From Pseudomonadota bacterium (GTDB taxonomy: Bacteria > Pseudomonadota > Gammaproteobacteria > Pseudomonadales > Pseudohongiellaceae): a DNA stretch of 6,426 nucleotides. A program made the position numbers and the translations under genes. Shown piece after piece: positions 1 to 6,165 of the stretch (within the stretch, counting starts at the first letter, position 1; the number at the start of each line of letters is the position of its first letter). The DNA is taken from positions 1-6,426 of the forward strand of contig JADFOC010000165.1 of NCBI GenBank assembly GCA_022563075.1, in the 5' to 3' direction. The notes below the pieces were generated by a model. That model did not search any database, was not told where the DNA came from, and saw nothing but the letters and a program-made list of their open reading frames with translations.

Positions 1-75
1 ACTGTGGTTATAACTACGTTTATCGCTTGGTTTATTCTTCGGCAATGCGTTGAGCGTTCTGACATCCTGGCATAG
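1..75 (+). CDS. possible C-terminal end of a membrane protein (partial, 5' end outside window)
   Basis: Reading from base 1, 24 codons stay open and end at TAG (73-75). The peptide has a hydrophobic stretch (TVVITTFIAWFIL) followed by a polar tail (RQCVERSDILA), which is how the last transmembrane helix and short cytoplasmic tail of an inner-membrane protein often look. The gene would end 53 bases before the acyl-CoA ligase on the same strand. The fragment is too short to assign a family. A second frame (from base 3) is also open to TGA at 51-53, so the assignment rests only on the membrane-like composition. Confidence 0.3.
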   Translation, partial: TVVITTFIAWFILRQCVERSDILA

Positions 76-128
76 AGTAAAGCCACAACGATACTAACGT
101 AGACTCGCGAGCGCAAAGTGGAGGCAAA

Positions 129-1712
129 GTGATTTTCAAAAGCCAACATGCCGATATTGACATCCCCTTAACCGATTTAACCAGCGTGGTGCTCGGCCGA
201 GCACAGGAACTCGGTGAAAAGGCCGCTTTAATTGATGGAACCACCGGTCGCCGTCTTAGCTTTAACCAACTGTCCCAGCAAGTGCGACAATTTGCTGCGG
301 GTCTGGATCAACGAGGCTTCAAGAAAGGGGATGTATTCGCCATATTTATGCCTAATGTTCCAGAGTATGCGGTGGTCTTTCTCGGTGTAGCCGCCGTGGG
401 CGGGATCAATACAACGGTTAATTCCCTTTATTCAACTAATGACCTGGTGCATCAACTGAATGACTCCGGTGCCAGGTTCCTGCTAACGATTCCCCAATTT
501 CTAGATCGTGCGCTGCCCGCCGCAAAAAAGTGCAATATCGAAGAAGTCTTCGTACTGGGAGAAGCGGATGAGTTGACCCCCTTTAGCGAGCTTCTGCGTA
601 ATGACGGCAACGCACCACAAGTAATAATCGATCCCAAGACTGACTTGGTTGCCCTGCCCTATTCCAGTGGTACCACCGGCTTATCGAAGGGAGTCATGCT
701 GACCCACCACAACCTGGTGGCCAACATGGTGTTGTCAGCCGAATCCAATCCCATCGATGAGCGGGACAATCTACTGGGTGTACTGCCGTTCTTTCATATC
801 TATGGCATGGTATTGATTTTAAACCTGAGCATTTACCGGGGCGCCACCCTGGTGACCATGCCTCGCTTCGACCTGGAGCAGTTTCTACAGATCGTTCAGG
901 ATTTCAAGATCAGCTGTCTTAGTCTGGTACCACCGCTATTATTGGCATTGTCGAAGCAACCCATTGTCGATAACTATGACCTGTCCAGCATCCGAATAAT
1001 CGGCTGCGGTGCCGCACCGCTGGGCGCCGATCTCGAGCTGGCCTGCGCGCAACGCCTGGATTGTACTGTTTATCAGGGCTATGGTTTGACCGAAGTTGCT
1101 GGCGCCTGTCATATTATTTCAGCCGAACAGGCACAGGATAAATCGGGGTCAGTGGGTCCGGTACTACCCAATACTCTCTCGAAGATTATCGATACCGAAT
1201 CCGGATCTGAGCTAGGCATTAATCAAAGAGGTGAAGTCTTGATTTCTGGACCCCATGTAATGACCGGCTACCTGAATAACGAAGCAGCAACCGCCAACAC
1301 GATCGACGCCGACGGCTGGTTTCACTCCGGTGACATCGGTTATGCCGATGAAGATGGCTACTTCTATATCGTAGACCGGCTGAAGGAACTGATTAAGTAC
1401 AAGGCCTATCAGGTTGCTCCGGCCGAACTGGAGGCGGTACTGCTGAGTCACAGTGCCATCGCCGATGCTGCCGTCATTCCCAGCCCGGATGAAGCAGCGG
1501 GCGAGATTCCCATGGCGTTCGTCGTACTCCAAGAAGAAATCAGCCCGCAAGAGATCATGAAATTTGTTGCCGACCAGGTAGCCCCTTATAAAAAGATTCG
1601 CAAACTGGAAATAGTCGATGAAATCCCAAAATCGGCTTCTGGCAAAATCCTGAGGCGTGTACTGGTGGAGAGAGAACGCGAGAGCCTGGCGAGTCAATTG
1701 CAAAGCAGTTAG
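129..1712 (+). CDS. acyl-CoA synthetase, 4-coumarate:CoA ligase/luciferase-like (ANL superfamily)
   Basis: This 527-residue protein should activate a carboxylic acid with ATP to an acyl-AMP and then pass it to CoA, in the cytoplasm. Seen: the phosphate-binding loop SSGTTGLSKG (179-188), FFHIYGM (221-227), GAAPLG (294-299), the nucleotide motif YQGYGLTE (315-322), GWFHSGD (396-402), the hinge VDRLKELIKYK (415-425), APAELE (430-435), and the C-terminal catalytic lysine K506 in PKSASGK. The length is normal for 4CL-like enzymes. The GTG start is chosen because GGAGG (120-124) precedes it by 4 bases and the N-terminus then has family length. Two small deviations are Ser186 for the usual Pro in the P-loop motif and Ala426 for the usual Gly in KYKGxQVAPAE. 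The substrate cannot be read from the sequence; aromatic (cinnamate-type) and medium- or long-chain fatty acids are both possible. No downstream partner gene is close, so it is probably the last gene of its transcript. Confidence 0.93.
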   Translation: MIFKSQHADIDIPLTDLTSVVLGRAQELGEKAALIDGTTGRRLSFNQLSQQVRQFAAGLDQRGFKKGDVFAIFMPNVPEYAVVFLGVAAVGGINTTVNSLYSTNDLVHQLNDSGARFLLTIPQFLDRALPAAKKCNIEEVFVLGEADELTPFSELLRNDGNAPQVIIDPKTDLVALPYSSGTTGLSKGVMLTHHNLVANMVLSAESNPIDERDNLLGVLPFFHIYGMVLILNLSIYRGATLVTMPRFDLEQFLQIVQDFKISCLSLVPPLLLALSKQPIVDNYDLSSIRIIGCGAAPLGADLELACAQRLDCTVYQGYGLTEVAGACHIISAEQAQDKSGSVGPVLPNTLSKIIDTESGSELGINQRGEVLISGPHVMTGYLNNEAATANTIDADGWFHSGDIGYADEDGYFYIVDRLKELIKYKAYQVAPAELEAVLLSHSAIADAAVIPSPDEAAGEIPMAFVVLQEEISPQEIMKFVADQVAPYKKIRKLEIVDEIPKSASGKILRRVLVERERESLASQLQSS

Positions 1713-1909
1713 TTAACCATTCTCAACACGCAAATTATCCACGTCTAAGCACTTCTACCACGCGAGTGGGTCGATTAGGATGAGATCCTGCGATGCAGAC
1801 GCAGCCGGGATTTCGAACATACCCGTACCCATAACTAATCTTCTATGTAGCTATTATTTTAGTTGCATGGAACATAGAGAAATGATTTTAACTAAGAGGA
1901 TAGACGTAA
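1713..1909. other. non-coding spacer with three small inverted repeats
   Basis: This gap of 197 bases between two plus-strand genes shows no convincing ORF. It holds three short self-complementary elements in a row: AGGAT/ATCCT around a 3-base loop (1777-1789), CTGCG/CGCAG around 7 bases (1788-1804), and CGGG/CCCG around 12 bases (1806-1825). The first two overlap, so they would compete. None is followed by a T-run, so I do not call an intrinsic terminator. The AT-rich part from about 1835 to 1890 is the likely promoter region of the YHYH gene, but no clear -35/-10 pair stands out. Confidence 0.4.
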
Positions 1910-3079
1910 ATGCAGTGTCGTAAACTATTTGCCATCGTCGCAATGATGGCTCAATCCCAATTTTCCTTGGCAGATACCCTGGACAATGCCCTCGCGCTAT
2001 TTGAATTTGCCGAAACTGCTTATCCAGAACTCTTGAGTCCGGCGGCTCCTCCAATTCAGGAAACCCAGGGCTACTATGTGCGCTATTACTCAGATACCGA
2101 TATCTACCTGGGGGTACAGGGCGATAATGTCTATGCACTGGGAGAGCAACTGGGACCGGGCCTCATTTATGTCGGCAAGATCGGTGACCTGGTCACGCTG
2201 GCTGAAACTGATATTACCGATGCCTTACTCAGCAATCGCCGAGCCGAGTGCAGCTATTACGCCGACAATTTGTTTTCCGCAGTGGCAGATATTCAGCGCA
2301 ATATTTTATTTTCCGGTAGCTTGCAAATAACGGTAGAGGGTGACGAATGTGTTTTTGCCACCAACAGCATCCCTAATCACGACTTTAACGATAACTCTGC
2401 CGCCTTTGCCACCAATGTCAGTGAGGTGAATGCGGAATTCCGGATAGCCACCCTGCCAAGTTTTGCCAGTGAAGTTACCGCCATCTCATTGCAGACGGAC
2501 AACGCGATTCTGCTTAACGGGGTGAAAGTTGATTTGCTCGCGGCCGGTTGTTTCGGGGTCGGTGATGGCAATATCGGCTGTAATGATATTGACCAAGCCT
2601 GGCGCTACGATCCGATGAGCCCTCTCAGCCAGTTCGGCACCGATATGCACAATGCACACACGCAACCCGATGGGACTTATCACTACCACGGTAATCCGGT
2701 AGCCCTGTTTGAGCAGCAGCCAAATGCCGAATCGCCGGTGGTTGGCTTCGCCGCCGATGGTTTTCCCATCTACGGCTCCTACATCGAGGACGCTGGACAA
2801 ATTCGCGCCGTTAGCAGCAGCTTCCAGTTGAAATCAGGAGCACGACCCAGTGGCGCCAGTGACCCGGGCGGCAACTATGACGGCACCTTCGTGGATGACT
2901 ATGAATTCGTGGATGGCAGCGGCGACCTCGATGAATGTAACGGCATGATGCGCAGTGGGGCCTACGGCTATTACGTGATCGATGCCTATCCCTGGATACT
3001 GGCGTGTTTCAAAGGCACGCCGAACCAGTCATTCGATAAAGCCGCCGGCGGCGGTGGACCACCACCTCCCCCTGGCTGA
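1910..3079 (+). CDS. secreted YHYH-domain protein with an N-terminal extracellular module
   Basis: The protein has 389 residues and function is not established for the family. A signal peptide is visible (basic MQCRK, hydrophobic core, probable cleavage after SLA at 21), so it should be periplasmic or extracellular. Residues 25-95 form a module (FAETAYPELLSPA, then GYYVRYYSDTDIYLGVQGDNVYALG) that resembles the FxWAExxYPxFFSPA...YxYRYYxxTxxYLGV repeat known from other secreted proteobacterial proteins. The YHYH domain follows in the second half: DMHNAHTQPDGTYHYHG (245-261), GFAADGFPIYG (279-289), and the final part DLDECNGM...YGYYVIDAYPWILACFKG (339-369). Six cysteines remain after cleavage (114, 147, 214, 224, 343, 366), which would allow disulfides. 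The C-terminus is a Gly/Pro tail, GGGGPPPPPG. The start is supported by AAGAGGA (1894-1900), 9 bases before the ATG. The His cluster might bind metal; that is inference. Confidence 0.88.
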   Translation: MQCRKLFAIVAMMAQSQFSLADTLDNALALFEFAETAYPELLSPAAPPIQETQGYYVRYYSDTDIYLGVQGDNVYALGEQLGPGLIYVGKIGDLVTLAETDITDALLSNRRAECSYYADNLFSAVADIQRNILFSGSLQITVEGDECVFATNSIPNHDFNDNSAAFATNVSEVNAEFRIATLPSFASEVTAISLQTDNAILLNGVKVDLLAAGCFGVGDGNIGCNDIDQAWRYDPMSPLSQFGTDMHNAHTQPDGTYHYHGNPVALFEQQPNAESPVVGFAADGFPIYGSYIEDAGQIRAVSSSFQLKSGARPSGASDPGGNYDGTFVDDYEFVDGSGDLDECNGMMRSGAYGYYVIDAYPWILACFKGTPNQSFDKAAGGGGPPPPPG

Positions 3080-3094
3080 GAGTTGCGCTACCAT

Positions 3095-3122
3095 CGGTGG
3101 CAATGCTTTGGCATGGCCACCG
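3095..3122. terminator. hairpin between convergent genes, possible bidirectional terminator
   Basis: CGGTGGC (3095-3101) pairs with GCCACCG (3116-3122). After one A/G mismatch, ATGC pairs with GCAT around the loop TTTG. The stem therefore has 11 paired bases, and it sits exactly in the 48-base gap between the stop of the YHYH gene and the stop of the converging DUF1761 gene. Position and symmetry suit a terminator serving both strands. No T-run follows on either side, so it is not a textbook intrinsic terminator and may instead be a 3'-end stabilising structure. Confidence 0.5.
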
Positions 3123-3127
3123 ACCCT

Positions 3128-3514
3128 TCAGAGCACCAACTGGCAGGCAATCATGATCGCCGCCATCGTCAGCACGAAGCTGCCCTCTGCGAGGGTGGCA
3201 TAACGACTGTTTTGGCCAAACATGTTACTTGCCATCAGCAGAGCGCTACTGGTAACAACAAACAGTATTCCTATAGGTAATGCATCGTTGGCAACGGCCA
3301 GCGCAATAATCCAGGCCAGGAGCAAGGTGCCAACAAATTGCATTGCCATTGCCGCTATCGGTTGCTTCGCGCCGGTACTAATCTCGATACCGACACCTGC
3401 AGCCCATTTAACACCAAACATCTTTGGCGAAAACCAGAGCGCACCCAGCCCGAAGCTAAGAACCGTGCCGACCCCGACAGCCAGCCAGTTTACGCCTGCA
3501 ACTAATGCTTCCAT
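3128..3514 (-). CDS. DUF1761 family small integral membrane protein
   Basis: This 128-residue protein is almost entirely hydrophobic, with four predicted transmembrane helices at about 5-27, 53-74, 80-98 and 109-128. The motif GALWFSPKMFGVKWA (24-38), just after the first helix, is the signature of DUF1761 proteins (GALWYSPxLFGxxW), and the length fits the family. Its biochemical role is unknown. The start is well supported: GGGGA (complement of 3521-3525) lies 6 bases before the ATG. It is the last gene of a minus-strand cluster and begins 24 bases after the end of the AHSA1 reading frame, so it is probably co-transcribed with the ArsR-type regulator. It appears intact. Confidence 0.85.
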   Translation of the reverse strand: MEALVAGVNWLAVGVGTVLSFGLGALWFSPKMFGVKWAAGVGIEISTGAKQPIAAMAMQFVGTLLLAWIIALAVANDALPIGILFVVTSSALLMASNMFGQNSRYATLAEGSFVLTMAAIMIACQLVL

Positions 3515-3538
3515 CGTTATTCCCCTTTTTTATCGTTG

Positions 3539-3981
3539 TTAGAGAAAGTGACTCAATCTGTTGAAAATACCGGTCCAACCCTGGGAGTGATGCTGTGCTT
3601 CCTCCACTATGAAGAAGCCTGCATGGATCAACTCGACCTGGTCTTCTCAGCCAGATCGGTAAATATAACAGTTATTACTGTTTCTGGAAGATCGCGTTCC
3701 ACCCAGGCCCAGGTGTAGACTATCTTGCCGGGCTGCCGAATTTCCTGCTACTCACCAATTGCAGTGAAAACCTGTCCTTCGGCATCTTTCATCGCTATTC
3801 GATAATGGCCGCCTACTTTCAAGTCGACCTCGGCGGTGGTCTGCATCTCGCCCGGCGCATGCCATTGGCATAACAGCTCGGCCTGGGTAAAACAGGCAAA
3901 TAACTGATCGATTGGCGCAGCAAAAATCTGTTTTATTGACAGGCGATCTGCTTCGAGTGTGAGTTGTGCTTCCAGCAACAC
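3539..3981 (-). pseudogene. AHSA1/SRPBCC-fold protein gene, broken by an in-frame TAG and a 1-base deletion
   Basis: The first 77 codons, from GTG at 3981, give a typical AHSA1 N-terminal half (FAAPIDQLFACFTQAELLCQWHAPG, then VGGHYRIAMKDAEGQVF), ending at TAG 3748-3750. The same frame goes on as QEIRQPGKIVYTWAWVE and VITVIFTDLAEK, and the family's C-terminal part then appears in the next frame (QVELIHAGFF, then QGWTGIFNRLSHFL) up to TAA at 3539-3541. One base is missing near 3640-3642. Repairing both lesions gives 147 residues, the normal family length; the TAG lies where an aromatic residue in GEYxEI is usual, so TAT or TAC to TAG would explain it. The start is preceded by GGAG (complement of 3988-3991) with 6-base spacing and directly abuts the ArsR stop codon, so translation is probably coupled. 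Proteins of this fold bind hydrophobic ligands; this one's ligand is unknown. A 77-residue fragment alone would lack half the fold. Sequencing error is the main alternative. Confidence 0.85.
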
Positions 3982-4335
3982 TTATTTCTCCAATTTCCCC
4001 GGCTGAGGGATCGACTGCTGGTCGAGCAGAGATTCAAGCTTGGCGAAGCGCAGTCGCCAAAATTTCTCGTAAAAACCAAGCCATTCTTTGGCTTCACGCA
4101 GCGGCGCCGCATTGAGCTGCAAATAGTACTCACGACCGCGCTTTACCCGGGTGAGCAACGCCGCACGCTCCAGTATCTGAATATGTTTGGAGACCGCAGC
4201 CAATGACATGGCAAACGGGTCGGCAAGATCGCTGATTCGACGCTGTTCACGCTCTACCAGCATGCTGATGATCTGGCGGCGAGTAGGATCGGTCAGCGCG
4301 CGAAAGATGCGATTCAGACTCTCGGTGTTTTCCAT
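3982..4335 (-). CDS. ArsR-family winged helix-turn-helix transcriptional regulator
   Basis: The gene encodes 117 residues from the ATG at 4335. It opens with the family's usual NRIFRALTDPTRRQIISML (8-26), followed by the recognition-helix region DLADPFAMSLAAVSKHIQIL (36-55) and the wing LLTRVKRGREYYLQL (60-74). The C-terminal helix GFYEKFWRLRFAKLESLL (87-104) is typical of ArsR proteins encoded beside AHSA1/SRPBCC genes. It has no cysteine, so the classical ELCVCDL metal site is absent and metal sensing of that type is unlikely. A longer version from TTG at 4371 adds 12 residues that do not look like the family. The ATG at 4335 has no Shine-Dalgarno sequence, but a promoter places the transcript start next to it. 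It probably represses its own operon through the palindrome at 4370-4381. Confidence 0.9.
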   Translation of the reverse strand: MENTESLNRIFRALTDPTRRQIISMLVEREQRRISDLADPFAMSLAAVSKHIQILERAALLTRVKRGREYYLQLNAAPLREAKEWLGFYEKFWRLRFAKLESLLDQQSIPQPGKLEK

Positions 4336-4342
4336 CGGGTGA

Positions 4343-4371
4343 ATACTAAGAGCCAAAACAAAAACATTCAA
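4343..4371 (-). promoter_or_regulatory. candidate promoter of the ArsR operon, giving a leaderless transcript
   Basis: On the minus strand, TTGAAT (4371-4366) and TAGTAT (4348-4343) are separated by exactly 17 bases, close to the sigma-70 consensus. Only 7 bases lie between the -10 box and the ATG at 4335, so transcription would start at, or one base before, the A of the start codon. This agrees with the absence of a Shine-Dalgarno sequence. A competing -10-like TATATT lies farther upstream (complement of 4384-4389) but lacks a good -35. Confidence 0.5.
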
Positions 4372-4384
4372 CCATATGGTTAAA
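4367..4384. promoter_or_regulatory. palindromic operator candidate for the ArsR-type regulator
   Basis: AACCATATGGTT (4370-4381) is a perfect 12-bp palindrome. With flanks it extends to TTCAACCATATGGTTAAA, 18 bp with a single mismatched pair. It lies just upstream of the regulator gene and overlaps the first bases of the candidate -35 box, so a bound dimer would block RNA polymerase. ArsR-family dimers bind imperfect palindromes of about this length at their own promoters. That this regulator binds here is inference. Confidence 0.6.
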
Positions 4385-4420
4385 TATAACGATGATCCGC
4401 TCGAAACGGCCCTTCACTGC

Positions 4421-4440
4421 AGGCTCTAGCGAGTGAGCCT
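4421..4440 (+). other. 6-bp inverted repeat upstream of the M20 gene
   Basis: AGGCTC (4421-4426) and GAGCCT (4435-4440) are perfectly complementary around 8 bases, and A-rich sequence (AAAAAG) follows. It lies 56 bases before the amidohydrolase ATG, in the divergent region between the regulator and the M20 gene. It could be a leader hairpin or an operator half-site pair. It is not a terminator on the plus strand, because no T-run follows. Confidence 0.3.
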
Positions 4441-4496
4441 AAAAAGTCGTACCCTAGGAACCCTCTGAACTCGTCGGTTACAACCGGGGTAACTCC

Positions 4497-6098
4497 ATGA
4501 CTATTGCACGCTGCTTCTTTGCACTATTTCTCACCGTCATCAGCCATGGCGCATGGTCCCAACCCGGCCCAAGTCAATTTACCGGTCTCAAGGCCGAGTT
4601 AGCTGCAAGCGTCGATTCCATGTCCAAGCTGTCCCAGGAAATCGTCGACAGCCTGTTTTCATTCTCAGAGCTGGGTTTTCAGGAATTTGAAACCCAGACA
4701 TATCTGACCAACATCCTGCTGCAGAATGGCTTCGATATCGAGTTGGGAGTAGCCAATATTCCCTCCTCCTGGTGGGCAAGCTGGGGCAGCGGTAGGCCGG
4801 TGATTGCATTGGGTTCCGACGTCGATGGCATACCCAGAGCATCACAAATGCCCGGTGTTGCCTATCGTCAACCCATGATCGAAGGCGCACCCGGACACGG
4901 AGAAGGCCATAATTCCGGACAGGCAGTAAATATCATCGCCGCCTTAGCCCTCAAGGAAATCATGCAGCGGGAAGGCTTGCCAGGCACCATCGTGCTCTGG
5001 CCGGGCATCGCCGAAGAATTGCTGGCCACCAAGGCATGGTATGCACGAGACGGTCTATTCGAGGGGGTGGATGCGGTTCTGTTTACCCACGTATCGAACA
5101 ATCTCAGCGTCAGCTGGGGAGATGCCCGCGGCACCGGCCTGATATCGGTGGAATACCTGTTTAACGGTGTCGCCGCTCACGGTGCCGGCGATCCGTGGAA
5201 GGGCCGCAGTGCCCTGGACGCGGTGGAGTTAATGAATATCGGCTGGAATTTCCGGCGCGAACATCTGCATCCCCTGCAACGATCCCACTATGTGATCATT
5301 AATGGCGGTGACCAGCCCAACGTAGTGCCCTCCTACGCCAGCGTCTGGTACTTCATCAGAGAAATCACTGCCGAGGGGATTCGTACCAACTTTGAAACAC
5401 TGCAGCGCATCGCCGAAGGGGCGGCGATGATGACTGATACGACAGTGGAGAGGCGCATCGTTGGCGCCGCCTGGCCGCGTCATTTCAATCGACCCATCGC
5501 CCAGGCGATGGATGAAAACATCAAGGCTGTGGGCTTGCCCACCTGGTCGGAAGACGATCAGCGTTTTGCCAAGGCACTACAGACGCTGATGGGTGCAGAC
5601 GATCCCCAAGGCCTGGCTACCGAACTCTCCGGTATTAGCGAACCACTGGAAAATCCAGTCTCCGGAGGGTCAGATGACATCGGTGATATATCCTGGAACG
5701 TGCCCACGGTGACCTTACGCTATCCTTCCAATGTAAGAGGACTACAGGGCCATCATTGGTCCAGCGCCATGGCGATGGCCACGCCTATCGCCCATAAAGG
5801 GGCGATAGCCGGCGCCAAGGTAATCGCCACCACCATGCTGGATCTGATTCAAAACGAGGCTCTGGTGGCAGAGGCACAGTCCTATTTCGACGATATCCAG
5901 ACGGCCGATGTTCAATATGAATCGTTTGTGGGTCCGGACGATGCGCCGGCTATCGAAAAGAACGCGGAGACCATGGCACGGTTCAAGTCGCAGCTTGAGG
6001 AGCTGTACTATGATCCAGCGCGATTCGATACCTATCTGGACCAACTCGGCATCGACTATCCGCAACTGGAATCTGCCATTATCCAGCGCACTCGATAA
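4497..6098 (+). CDS. exported M20-family amidohydrolase/peptidase, AbgB-like
   Basis: This 533-residue protein carries a signal peptide (MTIARCFFALFLTVISHGAWS, cleavage near 21), so it probably hydrolyses an amide bond in the periplasm. The M20 layout is seen in order: SELGFQEFET (57-66), the first metal region LGSDVDGIP (105-113), GHGEGHNSG (133-141), the catalytic pair E173-E174 in PGIAEE, the dimerisation domain from about 211 to 330 with GVAAHGAGDPWKGRSALDA (224-242), then GGSDDIGDISWNVPT (390-404) and GHHWSSA (418-424). These match the AbgB (aminobenzoyl-glutamate hydrolase B) branch, whose members are usually shorter; here a tail of about 80 residues follows the core. The motif normally GHGCGHN has Glu136 in place of Cys. 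The start has GGGG (4486-4489) 7 bases upstream. The next gene follows by 58-67 bases on the same strand and is also exported, so they may form an operon. The substrate is unknown. Confidence 0.88.
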   Translation: MTIARCFFALFLTVISHGAWSQPGPSQFTGLKAELAASVDSMSKLSQEIVDSLFSFSELGFQEFETQTYLTNILLQNGFDIELGVANIPSSWWASWGSGRPVIALGSDVDGIPRASQMPGVAYRQPMIEGAPGHGEGHNSGQAVNIIAALALKEIMQREGLPGTIVLWPGIAEELLATKAWYARDGLFEGVDAVLFTHVSNNLSVSWGDARGTGLISVEYLFNGVAAHGAGDPWKGRSALDAVELMNIGWNFRREHLHPLQRSHYVIINGGDQPNVVPSYASVWYFIREITAEGIRTNFETLQRIAEGAAMMTDTTVERRIVGAAWPRHFNRPIAQAMDENIKAVGLPTWSEDDQRFAKALQTLMGADDPQGLATELSGISEPLENPVSGGSDDIGDISWNVPTVTLRYPSNVRGLQGHHWSSAMAMATPIAHKGAIAGAKVIATTMLDLIQNEALVAEAQSYFDDIQTADVQYESFVGPDDAPAIEKNAETMARFKSQLEELYYDPARFDTYLDQLGIDYPQLESAIIQRTR

Positions 6099-6165
6099 TC
6101 AGTCATGCATACACCCAGTCCCACGGCCCGATTTGCACCCGTTTTAAAGGCTGCCATTGAAGTCG

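Noticed and set aside
1..53. Alternative upstream gene end in the frame starting at base 3, stop at 51-53
   Set aside because: It is open only 16 codons, with no recognisable character. The base-1 frame looks more protein-like.
50..78. TTGAGC and TAGAGT spaced by 17 bases upstream of the acyl-CoA ligase
   Set aside because: Only four of six bases match in each box and it overlaps a possible upstream gene end. It is too weak to list as a promoter.
1212..1703. 163-codon open frame on the minus strand
   Set aside because: It lies wholly inside the acyl-CoA ligase, which has every family motif in the sense frame. The antisense product shows no recognisable domain.
1795..1830. tRNA-like GTTCGAAA segment on the minus strand
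   Set aside because: No acceptor, D or anticodon arm can be drawn around it, and the T-stem would be only 3-4 pairs.
3222..3542. 106-codon plus-strand frame opposite the DUF1761 gene
   Set aside because: It is the complement of a well-supported membrane protein with its own ribosome site, and its product has no family features.
3748..3750. TAG in the AHSA1 gene as programmed readthrough or an unusual amino acid
   Set aside because: A second lesion (frameshift near 3640) in the same gene and the normal use of TAG as a stop elsewhere in the window favour a pseudogene or sequencing error.
3982..4371. Longer ArsR protein starting at TTG 4371
   Set aside because: The extra 12 residues do not resemble the family N-terminus, and the candidate promoter would lie inside the coding region.
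4588..5134. Minus-strand open frames of 88-100 codons
   Set aside because: They are shadows of the M20 amidohydrolase, which is supported by its signal peptide and ordered motifs.
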